This document shows, piece after piece, positions 52,715 through 62,239 of a DNA stretch of 64,000 nucleotides (the stretch's first letter is position 1; every line of letters starts with the position of its first letter). This DNA is from Pseudomonas sp. URMO17WK12:I2 (lineage in GTDB: Bacteria; Pseudomonadota; Gammaproteobacteria; Pseudomonadales; Pseudomonadaceae), in assembly GCF_003253735.1 (NCBI RefSeq), contig NZ_QKYW01000002.1, positions 148,367 through 212,366 of the forward strand, read 5' to 3'. Both the position numbers and the translations under genes were made by a program. A model generated the notes under the pieces. That model ran no database searches, was not told the origin of the DNA, and was given only the letters and a program-made list of their open reading frames with translations.

Positions 52715-53875
52715 GTGAATGACCACACCCCTTCCCAAGGCTGCGCGGACCAGGATCAGATCGCCTGGGTCCGCGTGGCATCGGTGTTCCTGCCCCTGGC
52801 CAATCCGATCAGCGATGCCAAGGTGCTGACCGGCCGGCAAAAGCCGATGACCGAGATCGCCATGCTGTTCGTGGAGATCGAAACCCGGGACGGCCACCAC
52901 GGCCTGGGCTTCAGCTACTCGAAACGCGCCGGCGGCCCCGGCCAGTTCGCCCATGCCCGGGAGATCGCCCCGGCGCTGCTCGGCGAAAATCCCAGCGACA
53001 TCCAGAAGTTGTGGACCAAGCTGTGCTGGGCCGGCGCCTCGGTGGGCCGCAGCGGTCTGTCGACCCAGGCCATCGGCGCCTTCGACGTGGCCCTTTGGGA
53101 CCTGAAAGGCAAGCGCGCCAATCTGTCCCTGGCCCGCCTGCTCGGCGCCCAGCGCGACTCGGTGCGCTGCTACAACACCTCCGGTGGTTTCCTGCATACG
53201 CCACTGGATCAGTTGAAAGTGAACACCGACCTGTCCCGGGAGAAAGGCATCGGTGGCATCAAGCTGAAAGTCGGCCAGCCTGACGCGGCCCTCGACCTGC
53301 ACCGCGTCGCCACCATTCGCCAGCACCTGGGCGACGGCTTCCCACTGATGGTCGACGCCAATCAGCAATGGGACCGCCCCACTGCCCAGCGCATGTGTCG
53401 ACGCTTCGAGGAGTTCAACCTGGTGTGGATTGAGGAGCCGCTGGACTGCTACGACGCCGAAGGCCACGCCGCCCTGGCCGCCGCTTTCGATACGCCGATC
53501 GCCACCGGTGAGATGCTCACCAGCGTGGCCGAGCATGCCGAGTTCATCAAAGCCCGCGGCGCCGACTACCTGATGCCCGACGGGCCGCGGGTCGGTGGCA
53601 TCACCCCGTTCCTGAAAATCGCCGCCATGGCCGAACAGGCCGGCGTGATGCTCGCCCCGCACTTCGCCATGGAGCTGCACGTGCACCTGGCTGCTACCTA
53701 CCCGACCGAGCCTTGGGTCGAACACTTCGAATGGCTGGAGCCGCTGTTCAACGAGCGCCTGGAAACCCGTGACGGCCGCATGCTGGTGCCGAATCGCCCT
53801 GGCCTCGGGCTGTCGCTCAGCGAACGGGTGGCCGGCTGGACCGCCCAGCAGGTGGAGTTTGGCAGGCGCACATGA
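52715..53875 (+). CDS. Mandelate racemase/muconate lactonizing family sugar-acid dehydratase (talarate/galactarate type)
   Basis: A 386-residue enolase-superfamily enzyme. Catalytic features: KLK (K183, K185) on the second strand, metal ligands D214 (VDAN), E240 (WIEEP) and E266 (GEM), and the general base H316 in APHFAMELHVH. The APHFAMELHVHLAATYP and EPWVEHFEW segments resemble L-talarate/galactarate dehydratases, so dehydration of an aldarate to a 2-keto-3-deoxy acid is likely. The start is GTG at 52715 with GAGG nine bases upstream. Confidence 0.85.
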   Translation: MNDHTPSQGCADQDQIAWVRVASVFLPLANPISDAKVLTGRQKPMTEIAMLFVEIETRDGHHGLGFSYSKRAGGPGQFAHAREIAPALLGENPSDIQKLWTKLCWAGASVGRSGLSTQAIGAFDVALWDLKGKRANLSLARLLGAQRDSVRCYNTSGGFLHTPLDQLKVNTDLSREKGIGGIKLKVGQPDAALDLHRVATIRQHLGDGFPLMVDANQQWDRPTAQRMCRRFEEFNLVWIEEPLDCYDAEGHAALAAAFDTPIATGEMLTSVAEHAEFIKARGADYLMPDGPRVGGITPFLKIAAMAEQAGVMLAPHFAMELHVHLAATYPTEPWVEHFEWLEPLFNERLETRDGRMLVPNRPGLGLSLSERVAGWTAQQVEFGRRT

Positions 53876-53895
53876 GTCCTGGCCCGAGCGAAACA

Positions 53896-53924
53896 GCCGC
53901 TACCGGTACCGCGCCGGTGGCGGC
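53896..53924 (+). terminator. Hairpin after the dehydratase gene
   Basis: GCCGCTACCGG (53896-53906) pairs with CCGGTGGCGGC (53914-53924), one mismatch, 20 bases after the stop codon. No T-run follows. Confidence 0.45.
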
Positions 53925-54058
53925 ACATCGGCAAAGACAATTGACGTCATTTTTTTGTGTGCTGAACTCTTTATCCACAACAGGCGAAACACTACACTGC
54001 GCGCCCTGCGGCACATTCGCTACCGTAGGTAAAGGCCGCCAACCTGCGCGTTTTGGAT

Positions 54059-54085
54059 TAAAGGTTGCGCGTGGCCGGTCGAAGT
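54059..54085 (+). promoter_or_regulatory. Weak FliA-like promoter
   Basis: TAAAGGTT, an 11-base spacer and GTCGAAGT match the flagellar sigma consensus well in the -35 part but only at four of eight bases in the -10 part. It lies 40 bases before the chemoreceptor start. Confidence 0.3.
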
Positions 54086-54125
54086 AGTGGAAATCCAAGG
54101 ATCTTTCTCTTTCAGGAGCTGCAGC

Positions 54126-55925
54126 ATGCAGTCGTTAAAGTCGCTATACGATTCAATCGAGATGCACTTTTTCGATACCCTGACCAAGAAACTATCCAGC
54201 CTGTTCCTGTTGGTACTGGTCAGCGGCCTGCTGGTCTGGGTGGCCCTCAGCCTGCGTGCCGATATCGTGCAACTGCTGCACGGCGCACAACTCGACCCTG
54301 CCCTGCTCAAGCAGGTCGAAGGCAAGCTCGACACCCTGGGCACTGCCCTGGCGTTCAGCGCCATCTTCACGCTGTGCATGGTCAGCTTCATGGTGTGGTA
54401 CTTCCGCCATCTGATCGTGCGCCCGGTCGACAACATGACCCGCGCCCTGGAAGAAATCGCCAGCGGTGAAGGCGACCTGTCTCGTGACCTGCCGCTGCTG
54501 ACCCATGACGAAATCCGCACCCTGGCCAGTACCTGCAACCGCTTCCTGGCCAAACAGCGCGAGATCATCAGCAATGTACAGGCGCTGACCGTACAGATCG
54601 CCGTGGAGTCCGCCCGTTCCTTGAAGAACATCAGCGACTCCAGCGACAGCGCCACCCACCAGGCGCGCTTCGCCAATGAAGTGATGAGCGAGAGCAACAG
54701 CGCCGTTGGCCGCATCGACGAAGTGTCGCAGCAGACCCAGGCGATTTCCGGCACCACCGCGCACAACCTGAGCATGGCCCAGGACTCCTACGCCGAACTG
54801 CTGGAAGTCACTGGCAATATCAGCGCCATCTCCACCAGCCTCAACGAATTCAGCACCCTGGTTTCGGCGCTCAATGAGCGCTCGTCGAACATCAAGTCGG
54901 TGGTCGGCCTGATCCAGCAGATTTCCTCGCAGACCAACCTGCTGGCCCTCAACGCTGCCATCGAAGCGGCCCGCGCCGGGGAAAGCGGTCGCGGCTTCGC
55001 GGTGGTCGCCGACGAGGTGCGTACCCTGGCGCAGAACGTCAGCCGCGCCACCGGCGACATCTCGCAGAACATCGACGCCATGCTCAAGGAGGTCAGCACC
55101 ACCCACGAGCAGACCGCGCGCATCAGCCAGAGCGCCCGGGAAACCCAAGTGGTGGTCGAGCGGGCCACGGGCCATTTCGAAGCGATGATCAGCGATTTCG
55201 AATCCACCAACGGCAAGCTGGCGGAGATCGCCGAGCACATCCAGCAGGTGGCCGATGCCAATACCGGCATCAATGACCGCGTTACCCAGATCCACGCCGA
55301 CAGCCAGGCCATCGACCAGCGCATGCAGCGCTCTGCCACCGCCACGCGGGACCTGTCGGCCGTAGCCGAGCGGGTGCAGACACTGCTGGGTCGTTTCGTG
55401 CTTGGCGAGGGTGAGCTCGATGCCGCCATCACTCGCGCCACCCAGTGCCGCGACGCCTTGCAGGCGCGCCTGGCGACCTTGCAGCGTGAAGGTGTCAACC
55501 TGTTCGACCAGAACTACAAGCTGATCGCCAACACCGACCCCAAGCAGTACATGACCGGCTACACAGAACGCTTCGCGCAGATCTGCCAGGAAGAAATCGA
55601 CCGGTTGACCAAGGGCACCGCGGGCGGCATCGTCACCTTTATCGTCGACACCAAGGGCTATTGCCCGGTGAACAACAGCTGGGTCTCCAAGGCGCCGACG
55701 GGCAATCGCGCGGTGGACCTGCCGGTGTGCCGCAACAGGCGCATGTTCTCCGACCCGGTCGGTTTGCGTGCCGCCACCAACACCCAACGTTTCCTGCTGC
55801 AGACCTACCTGCGCGACACCGGCGAGATCATGACCGAGATCGACGTGCCGTTCTTCTTCGAAGGCCGCCATTGGGGCAACATGCGCATGGGCTTCGATGC
55901 CTCGCGCCTGTTGGGCAAGACCTAA
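54126..55925 (+). CDS. Chemoreceptor with short periplasmic loop and C-terminal sensor-like module
   Basis: A 599-residue MCP. Two TM helices (about 18-38 and 75-95) enclose only about 40 periplasmic residues. HAMP follows, then the signalling domain with [20 protein letters not shown] near residue 285. Unusually, another 150 residues follow the signalling helices (about 450-599): [38 protein letters not shown] and [15 protein letters not shown], which read like a PAS/Cache-type sensor placed in the cytoplasm. AGGAGC seven bases before the ATG at 54126 fixes the start. Confidence 0.9.
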   Translation: MQSLKSLYDSIEMHFFDTLTKKLSSLFLLVLVSGLLVWVALSLRADIVQLLHGAQLDPALLKQVEGKLDTLGTALAFSAIFTLCMVSFMVWYFRHLIVRPVDNMTRALEEIASGEGDLSRDLPLLTHDEIRTLASTCNRFLAKQREIISNVQALTVQIAVESARSLKNISDSSDSATHQARFANEVMSESNSAVGRIDEVSQQTQAISGTTAHNLSMAQDSYAELLEVTGNISAISTSLNEFSTLVSALNERSSNIKSVVGLIQQISSQTNLLALNAAIEAARAGESGRGFAVVADEVRTLAQNVSRATGDISQNIDAMLKEVSTTHEQTARISQSARETQVVVERATGHFEAMISDFESTNGKLAEIAEHIQQVADANTGINDRVTQIHADSQAIDQRMQRSATATRDLSAVAERVQTLLGRFVLGEGELDAAITRATQCRDALQARLATLQREGVNLFDQNYKLIANTDPKQYMTGYTERFAQICQEEIDRLTKGTAGGIVTFIVDTKGYCPVNNSWVSKAPTGNRAVDLPVCRNRRMFSDPVGLRAATNTQRFLLQTYLRDTGEIMTEIDVPFFFEGRHWGNMRMGFDASRLLGKT

Positions 55926-55931
55926 GAGCGG

Positions 55932-56183
55932 CTAGATATCCGAGCTCGCCTCATCGAGGTGGACTCGCTCCTGCAGCGCCTGGCGCAGCTGCAGGATGAA
56001 GCGCTGCAATTCTCCAGCACTACGCAGACTCGCCAGAGGCCGACCCAGCACCTGCAGCACGACAGCATCGTTGGCGGGGTCACGAATCTGCATCACCATA
56101 TCCTCCTGGTGGGCGATCGTGCATCGGCATCGCCAAGGCAGAAACGCCGCTTCCAGCTGCGCCTTCAATTCATCGGCGGGCAT
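55932..56183 (-). CDS. DUF1652 family protein, copy 2
   Basis: An 83-residue DUF1652 protein, paralog of 31377-31640: LEAAFLPWRCRCTIAHQEDMVMQI aligns with VESAFLPFNCRCTVEADGTLTLEI. The ATG at 56183 places the start at the same distance from AFLP as in the paralog; a GTG at 56204 with GGAG upstream would add seven residues. It lies 78 bases downstream of DUF3509 copy 2, likely co-transcribed. Confidence 0.8.
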   Translation of the reverse strand: MPADELKAQLEAAFLPWRCRCTIAHQEDMVMQIRDPANDAVVLQVLGRPLASLRSAGELQRFILQLRQALQERVHLDEASSDI

Positions 56184-56261
56184 CGCCGCGGCTCTCGCAT
56201 TCACAATCCTCTCCACGCAAGAAGCCCGAAGCAACGAGGCTTGTCTCTGCGCGCTGCGCAC

Positions 56262-56603
56262 TCAATGCAAGGCGTCCAGATTGCGACGTGACCACATCAT
56301 CTTGGCAGCGGTGGGGTTTACCGGTGCGCCGGTGAAGGTCGGCAATTTGCGCGATACCCACTGCGCGCCAGTGCCCTTCCAGTTCACCTCGCCGCTGACC
56401 AGCTTGCGGTCACGCAGGATTTCGCGCTGCAGCGCGCGGGCACCGTCTTCGCTGTCCACGGCCATCTTGTCGACCGCCTTGAGAAAAATGCTCTCGCCCT
56501 CTTTGCTGATACTCAGCAGGTACATGCCATCCGGGCGCGGGGTAATGGAAACCGTATGGTCGGGCAGTGCAATGCTCAGTTGGTCGAGGGTGGCAGTATT
56601 CAT
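56262..56603 (-). CDS. DUF3509 family protein, copy 2
   Basis: A 113-residue DUF3509 protein, paralog of 47643-47996, with the same RDRKLVSGE, WKGTGAQWVSRKLPTFTGAP and AAKMMWSRRNLDA blocks. AAGGA lies upstream of the ATG at 56603. The pairing with a DUF1652 gene here links the two families that otherwise occur separately in this window. Confidence 0.88.
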   Translation of the reverse strand: MNTATLDQLSIALPDHTVSITPRPDGMYLLSISKEGESIFLKAVDKMAVDSEDGARALQREILRDRKLVSGEVNWKGTGAQWVSRKLPTFTGAPVNPTAAKMMWSRRNLDALH

Positions 56604-57014
56604 CAGGCGATCCTTTCAGTGGCAGCAGGCCGTTATTTATCGATGCCCTTATGGATTTGCATCACATATGCCAACTTCACCATTAGATGAATACGCCGGT
56701 TTCATTGAATAACGTGCCGCTTACGCTTGTGCGCATCTATTGCACTTTGCATGAACCGGTCTTATTACACGGGCAACATGCACGCCGCCGATAACGGGTG
56801 GCGTGCATTGCAAAAGGCCACCATGGCCGACCATCCTTTCAGGCGAACTTAATCAAGTAGCAGCACTTCCAAATACAACAGCGCTGACGCACTGTCATGC
56901 AACAAAGGCGCTTTCGGTCATTGGCCACCATCGTGACGAGCGTCTGCAATGCACCCTCTTCCATTCAGCGAAAACCCGAGCACGGGCCTTCGCCACACCG
57001 AAAGGAGATCCGCC
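56604..57014. promoter_or_regulatory. Divergent gap with third TGCA site
   Basis: 411 bases without a gene. TTGCACTTTGCAT at 56740-56752 repeats exactly, on the opposite strand, the site at 48121-48133. Further TGCA-rich sequence lies near 56775-56815. AAGGAGA at 57001 belongs to the next gene. Confidence 0.4.
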
Positions 57015-57239
57015 ATGGGCGATCCTTCTCTGCTTTTCTGGCTCGGCGCATTCGTCGTCATCGCCTTCGTTGACCTGGTTGCCATCATGAATCTGTGGCG
57101 CAGCGACAAAAGTACGAATACCCGGCTGATGTGGGCACTGGTCATCGTGCTGTTGCCGGTAATCGGTCTGGTCGTCTGGGGATATGCCGGCCCACGCGGC
57201 ATGCCAAAACCACCCACTTCCCCGGAACAAAGTAAGTAA
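57015..57239 (+). CDS. Small PLDc_N-type membrane protein
   Basis: A 74-residue protein with two TM helices (about 7-25 and 39-58) and a W-x-Y-xGPRG end, matching the phospholipase D N-terminal membrane (PLDc_N) family that occurs as a stand-alone small protein. AAGGAGATCCGCC before the ATG at 57015 is a strong ribosome binding site. Confidence 0.85.
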   Translation: MGDPSLLFWLGAFVVIAFVDLVAIMNLWRSDKSTNTRLMWALVIVLLPVIGLVVWGYAGPRGMPKPPTSPEQSK

Positions 57240-57309
57240 CGACGATTGACAATAACGACCGTTCATCCACTATGCCGCTAATAAAGGAGTTATATCGAGA
57301 GCAATAGCT

Positions 57310-57585
57310 GTGGCAAAGATGAAATTTCTGGACGCCGCCGGATTGTTGTACAACTATTTCCAACCACTTATTGTACAAGTGTCATTGGAGTCGCCAACGC
57401 GCATGGTCGTGCGGCTTTCGGAAGTGGATTCGCAAACCTCCCTCGAAGTACGCGATATCCCCTGCAGAACATCGCTGACGCCGACGGAGGTTTTCACCAT
57501 TATCGAGCTGATCGAAGAGCGCATACGTCGTGAAAAGCCCGAGTTATTCAGACGCCATTGCGTTAACCAGTTGCGCCTGCCGTAA
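57310..57585 (+). CDS. Hypothetical small protein, DUF1652-like pattern
   Basis: A 91-residue protein from GTG 57310 (an in-frame ATG at 57319 is also possible). The arrangement, an N-terminal helix LDAAGLLYNYFQPL, then beta strands VQVSLESPTRMVVRLSEVD, then helix TPTEVFTIIELIEERIR, resembles DUF1652 proteins but is divergent. Two exact TTGTACAA octamers occur inside the coding sequence (57346-57353 and 57371-57378). Confidence 0.6.
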   Translation: MAKMKFLDAAGLLYNYFQPLIVQVSLESPTRMVVRLSEVDSQTSLEVRDIPCRTSLTPTEVFTIIELIEERIRREKPELFRRHCVNQLRLP

Positions 57586-57588
57586 AGC

Positions 57589-58026
57589 TCAAGCCTGGGG
57601 CTCGCGTTGGTGCTCCTGGTAAACAGCATCGAGCAGCACCACCAGTTCCGCCGCTGTCGGTATGGTGCGCCCCCCCAGTTCATCCTGTACCGAAGCCTTC
57701 ACACTGCCGGTATTGAGCCCAAAGCGATTGAGTGCGCTAGTCAACGCCTGGTCATCAAGGCCTTGCTGCTCAAGAACGCGTAGCAGGCTTTCCCACACGT
57801 CACGCAGATCGGCCTGGTGATCGCGACCATCAGGCCACGGGTGGCCCACCCTCGGCTCCGGCCGCATCTCGGCCACGGTCACCTCTCCCTCATAGGCACG
57901 CACCGAGCCACCCTTTTCGGCGACCCGCGCATCACGTGAGGCACGGTTCCAGGCCGCTTGAGCGAGCACTGGTGAAGTGGTTGCACACTGCAGTTCGTCG
58001 TCGAGATAAATCCTGAATTGGCCCAT
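57589..58026 (-). CDS. Hypothetical protein
   Basis: A 145-residue soluble protein not recognised by family. The N-terminal part (MGQFRIYLDDELQCATTSPVLAQAAWNRA) looks like a small alpha/beta domain; the C-terminal half is helical. GGGAG upstream of the ATG at 58026 supports the start. Its stop lies three bases from that of the convergent small gene. Confidence 0.7.
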   Translation of the reverse strand: MGQFRIYLDDELQCATTSPVLAQAAWNRASRDARVAEKGGSVRAYEGEVTVAEMRPEPRVGHPWPDGRDHQADLRDVWESLLRVLEQQGLDDQALTSALNRFGLNTGSVKASVQDELGGRTIPTAAELVVLLDAVYQEHQREPQA

Positions 58027-58244
58027 GTCGTTCTCCCGTAGCGTGATTGTCGACTGTCTCTGGATTCGATTCGGCGCGTGCCCATTGATTCCGGCTTTCT
58101 GCGCGCCGGTGGCCCGAAAACCGTGCTGTTGAAGCATGCGGATACACACGTCGATTACTCGAACTCAATGCCCCGTGGAGGTCTCGTAACTATCAAGGGC
58201 TGTGTGATCAGCCCTGTGACTATCCAGCCAAAAGGAACGCGACC

Positions 58245-58463
58245 ATGAGCCAGACACCCATCGACCAGACGCCCCCCAACAGCCCTGCCAAGGACGTGGA
58301 AGGCGATAACGTCAATGTCGTGAAAAAGGAAAACCAGCGCCCTGGCGAGAAGACCGAGGCGGTCGACCGGGCCATCACCCCAACCTCGATCAAGACCAAG
58401 GAACAGGAAGCGGAAAAGATCAAACAGGCATCCGAACGCACCAGACGCAAACTCGACGACTGA
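58245..58463 (+). CDS. Small hydrophilic hypothetical protein
   Basis: A 72-residue, strongly charged, low-complexity protein without hydrophobic segments (SIKTKEQEAEKIKQASERTRRK near the end), probably disordered. AAAAGGAA precedes the ATG at a suitable distance. Proteins like this are often stress-induced, but that is inference from character and neighbours only. Confidence 0.7.
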   Translation: MSQTPIDQTPPNSPAKDVEGDNVNVVKKENQRPGEKTEAVDRAITPTSIKTKEQEAEKIKQASERTRRKLDD

Positions 58464-58581
58464 GTGACTCCCCTGCCGTTGGCTGGCTGCATCGTCGGTC
58501 AGCCAGCGCTCTCCCTATATGGGTACCAATGGAATTCGATGAGGTGCGGCCCGCAGCGGGCGTACTGCGGGCCGCGAAGGG

Positions 58582-59487
58582 TTATGGCAGCGGGTTGCCG
58601 CCGGTAACCCCAAAGGTTTCGCCGGTGATGTAACTCGACTCCTGGGAGGCCAGCAGCACATACAGCGGCGCGCACTCGGCTGGCTGCCCCGGGCGCTTCA
58701 TCGGCACCTGGGAGCCGAAGGTGGGGATCTTCTCGTGCGGCTGGCCATCGGTAGGCTGCAGCACGGTCCAGATCGGCCCCGGCGCGACCGCGTTGACGCG
58801 AATGCCCTGCTCGATCACCTGGCTCGACAGCGCCTTGGTGAAGGCGACGATGGCCGCCTTGGTGGAGGCGTAATCGAGCAGCGTGCCGGACGGATCGTAG
58901 GACTGGATCGACGCCGTGTTGATGATCGCCGCACCCGGCGGCATATGCGCCACTGCCGCCTTGCACAGCCAGAACATGGCGTAGACGTTGGTCTTGAAGG
59001 TGTGATCGAACTGCTCGGTAGTGATCTCGGAAATATGCTTCTGGGTGATCTGCTTGCCGGCCACGTTGACCAGAATGTCCAGGCCGCCAAGGGCGCCGAC
59101 GGCATCGCGTACCAGCGACACGCAAAAGGCTTCGTCCTTCAGGTCGCCGGGAATGGCCACCGCGCGACGGCCCTCGGCCTCGATCAGTTTGATCACCTCC
59201 TGGGCATCCGACTCTTCCTCGGGCAGGTAGTTGATCACCACGTCGGCGCCTTCACGGGCATAGGCGATGGCGGCGGCGCGGCCGATACCCGAATCCCCCC
59301 CGGTGATCAGCGCCTTGCGCCCTGCCAGCCGACCAAAGCCCACGTAGCTTTCCTCGCCGTGATCCGGCTCGGGCTTCATTTTGCTGTCCAAACCCGGCTC
59401 GGTCTGGTGCTGTGCCGGAAATTCGGGCTGTGGATACTGGGTCAGCGGGTTCTGCATGGTGAATTGGTTGGTGGTGTTGCGGGTCAT
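58582..59487 (-). CDS. SDR family oxidoreductase (YghA/general stress protein 39-like)
   Basis: A 301-residue short-chain dehydrogenase. A 50-residue N-terminal extension rich in Gln/Pro precedes [11 protein letters not shown] (nucleotide loop), [24 protein letters not shown] (catalytic Ser, Tyr and Lys) and [10 protein letters not shown]. The extension and TGGDSGIG loop are typical of the YghA/YhdF group. AGGAGAG lies upstream of the ATG at 59487. Confidence 0.92.
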   Translation of the reverse strand: MTRNTTNQFTMQNPLTQYPQPEFPAQHQTEPGLDSKMKPEPDHGEESYVGFGRLAGRKALITGGDSGIGRAAAIAYAREGADVVINYLPEEESDAQEVIKLIEAEGRRAVAIPGDLKDEAFCVSLVRDAVGALGGLDILVNVAGKQITQKHISEITTEQFDHTFKTNVYAMFWLCKAAVAHMPPGAAIINTASIQSYDPSGTLLDYASTKAAIVAFTKALSSQVIEQGIRVNAVAPGPIWTVLQPTDGQPHEKIPTFGSQVPMKRPGQPAECAPLYVLLASQESSYITGETFGVTGGNPLP

Positions 59488-59682
59488 CGGACTCTCCTGC
59501 TGGTTGCTGGTGGATTCACGGTTGCCGCCACGTGTGAAGCGCAATCGCCGCAGGCACCAATCGCCTGCGTTACAAATTGGGAGGAAATCCCGCCGCTTGA
59601 AGTTCCACCCTTCCGAGCAGCGGGCGTGAGCCGCTCTAGCACGACCGTTTCGCTTGTTGCACCGAGCGAGGCGGCGAACCGC

Positions 59683-62031
59683 TCAGCGCTGGCGGGCGAT
59701 CAGCGTCGGCCGCGCATCTCCGGGCGCCACCGCGCTGCTCAGGCTAAGCGTCACGGGAATCGATTTCGCCGCCGGCACCTTGCTGCGTTCAGCGTGGTGC
59801 CAGAGCGGCACCAGCGGGTTGCACTCCGGGTAATAGGCCGCGCAGCAGCCCTGGGGAATGTCGTAGGCAAGGATCTGCAGCGGCCCGACGCGTCGCTCGA
59901 CCTGCGGTTCCACGGCGGTGGTCACGTCCACCCAGTCGCCGCCCGCCAAACCGAGGCGCACGATATCGTCGGCGTTCATGAAGATCACCGAGCGGGTGCC
60001 ATGCACGCCGCGGAAGCGATCGTCGTAGCCGTAGATAGTGGTGTTGAACTGGTCGTTGCTGCGGATCGTCATCAGTTGCAGCACGTCGCGCCGGCCATAG
60101 GCGGCGCTCACGTCGTTATCGGCGACCAACTGCCGCGGCACCACGAACTGCGCCTTGCCGCTTTCGGTCGCCCATTCGCGTTGCGCCGCGCCAAGGGGGC
60201 GGTGGAACCCACCCGGCTCCCACATGCGCTGTTCGAAGTCGTGAAAGATCTCCGGGTACACCGCCGCGATGGCCTGGCGAACCAGCCTGTAGTCGCGGCG
60301 CCAGGCGTCCCAGTCGATACCTGCCGTGGCGGGTAGCGTGGCACTCGCCAGCCCGGCGATGATCGCCGGCTCCGAGCGCAGCTGCTCGCTGGCCGGCTCG
60401 GCACTGCCGCGCCAGCCGTGGATGCAGCCGGTGCTGTCTTCGGTGCTGTGGCATTGCTCGATACCGTCCTGGCGGTCGATCTCGATACGCCCCAGGCAGG
60501 GCAACAGCCAGGCCTGCTCGCCGGGCAGCAGGTGCGAGTGGTTGAGCTTGGTGGCCACCTGCACGTTGAGCGCCAGGCGCTGCCAGGCCGGCTCGATCAG
60601 CGTGGTATCCGGCACCGCACGCAGGAAGTTGCCGCCCAGGCTGACGAAGCCGCGCACGCGGTTCTCCAGCATGCCCGTGCAGGCATCCACCGTGTTCAGG
60701 CCCATCTGCTCGGGCACCTTGAATTTGAAGTGCTGCTCGATCAGCTCGCCCGGCACCTTGGCCGGATCCTCGGTGATGCCCACGGTGCGCTGGCCCTGCA
60801 CATTGGAGTGGCCGCGTACCGGGCAGATGCCGGCGCCCGGCTTGCCGATGTTGCCGCGCAGCAACAGCAGGTTCACCAGCATCTGCACGTTCTGCACACC
60901 CTGGCGGTGCTGGGTCAGGCCCATGCCATAGACGATCATCACCCGCTGCGACTGTGCGTAGACCAGCGCCGTGGCTTCCATGGCCGCACGCTTGAGCCCG
61001 GTGATGGCCTCGATCTGTGCCCAGTCCTGCCCGCGAACATGGGCGATGAAATCGTCGGCGCCGCTGGTGTGCTCGGCGATGAACGACATGTCCAGCACGC
61101 CGGGCTCGCCACGCTGCCGGGCCGCATCGTGCAGGTCGAGCAGCGCCTTGCTGACGCCGATGATGGCCGCGGTATCACCGCCGATGGCCACCTGGTGGTA
61201 CTGGGTGCTGATCTGCGTGGAGTTCGGGCCGAGCATCTCACCCGGCGATTGCGGGTTGACGAACTCCTGCAGCCCGCGCTCCTTGAGCGGATTGAAGGTG
61301 ATGATCGGCACGTCGCGCTGCCGCGCTTCCTGCAACTGATGGAGCATGCGCGGGCTGTTGCTGCCCACGTTCTGGCCGAAGAACAGCAGGCAGTCGGTGT
61401 GCTCGAAATCCTTCAGCGTCACGGTGCCGACCGGTACGCCGATGCTCTCCTGCAGGCCCACGGAAGTACTCTCGTGGCACATGTTGGAACTGTCCGGCAG
61501 GTTGTTGGTGCCATAGGCACGGGCGAACAACTGGTACATGAACGAGGCCTCCAGGGAGGCACGCCCGGAGGCGTAGAAAACCACCTCGTCCGGTTGCAGC
61601 GCACGCAGGCTGGCACCGATCTCCTGGTAGGCGGCTTCCCAGCCCGTTTCCTCGTAGCGGTCGGTGCCTGGGTTGTAGCGCATCGGATGGGTCAGCCGCC
61701 CATGCTGCTCCAACGCATGGGCCGACCAGCCGCGCAACTCGCTGACACTGTGCTTGGCGAAGAACGCCGGGCTGCTGCGCTTGGCCGTCAGCTCCCAGGC
61801 CGTGGCCTTGGCGCCGTTCTCGCAGAACTCCAGCGGATGGCTATCACCAGGCTTGGCCCAGGCGCAGCTCACGCAGGCGAAACCATCGGGCTTGTTCTGT
61901 TTGAGCAGCGCCGCGCCGATCTTCAACACCGACTGTTCACGCAACAGGATGCCTGCCACCGATTTGGCCGATCCCCAGCCCCCGGACGCGTCTGTGTAAG
62001 GCCGATAACGGGTCTTCGGGTCAGTCAGCAT
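59683..62031 (-). CDS. FdhF/YdeP-like molybdopterin oxidoreductase
   Basis: A 782-residue cytoplasmic molybdopterin enzyme related to formate dehydrogenase alpha subunits and YdeP. Near the N-terminus, CVSCAWAKPGD with a later EFCENG can bind one Fe-S cluster. Then come MCHESTSVGL (no selenocysteine or cysteine in the usual metal position), FFGQNVGSNSPRM and a C-terminal molydopterin-dinucleotide domain (TIRSNDQFNTTIYGYDDRFRG). AGGAGAG precedes the ATG at 62031. In YdeP-type proteins the substrate is unknown; acid-resistance roles have been proposed. Confidence 0.88.
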   Translation of the reverse strand: MLTDPKTRYRPYTDASGGWGSAKSVAGILLREQSVLKIGAALLKQNKPDGFACVSCAWAKPGDSHPLEFCENGAKATAWELTAKRSSPAFFAKHSVSELRGWSAHALEQHGRLTHPMRYNPGTDRYEETGWEAAYQEIGASLRALQPDEVVFYASGRASLEASFMYQLFARAYGTNNLPDSSNMCHESTSVGLQESIGVPVGTVTLKDFEHTDCLLFFGQNVGSNSPRMLHQLQEARQRDVPIITFNPLKERGLQEFVNPQSPGEMLGPNSTQISTQYHQVAIGGDTAAIIGVSKALLDLHDAARQRGEPGVLDMSFIAEHTSGADDFIAHVRGQDWAQIEAITGLKRAAMEATALVYAQSQRVMIVYGMGLTQHRQGVQNVQMLVNLLLLRGNIGKPGAGICPVRGHSNVQGQRTVGITEDPAKVPGELIEQHFKFKVPEQMGLNTVDACTGMLENRVRGFVSLGGNFLRAVPDTTLIEPAWQRLALNVQVATKLNHSHLLPGEQAWLLPCLGRIEIDRQDGIEQCHSTEDSTGCIHGWRGSAEPASEQLRSEPAIIAGLASATLPATAGIDWDAWRRDYRLVRQAIAAVYPEIFHDFEQRMWEPGGFHRPLGAAQREWATESGKAQFVVPRQLVADNDVSAAYGRRDVLQLMTIRSNDQFNTTIYGYDDRFRGVHGTRSVIFMNADDIVRLGLAGGDWVDVTTAVEPQVERRVGPLQILAYDIPQGCCAAYYPECNPLVPLWHHAERSKVPAAKSIPVTLSLSSAVAPGDARPTLIARQR

Positions 62032-62197
62032 GTGCCTCTCCTGGCGCGTGGTTGGTTCTGGTACGACGAAACCGTTTCGCGAAAGGTTCGGGTTAACAGC
62101 CCTGCGGTCAGGCATGCGATTGATGAGCGGGTGTGTCAGGGGCGGGCAAGCGAAACGCCGCGCTGCCGCTGCGTCGGCGAGGTTTCCAAGGCAACGC

Positions 62198-62227
62198 GAA
62201 AAGGCACCTGCAGGAGGTGCCTTTGCG
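62198..62227 (-). terminator. Intrinsic terminator of the YcaC-like gene
   Basis: AAAGGCACCT and AGGTGCCTTT (62200-62209 with 62215-62224) form a 10-bp perfect stem ending in T residues on the minus strand, 13 bases after the stop codon. Confidence 0.8.
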
Positions 62228-62239
62228 GAGGAGCCAGGC

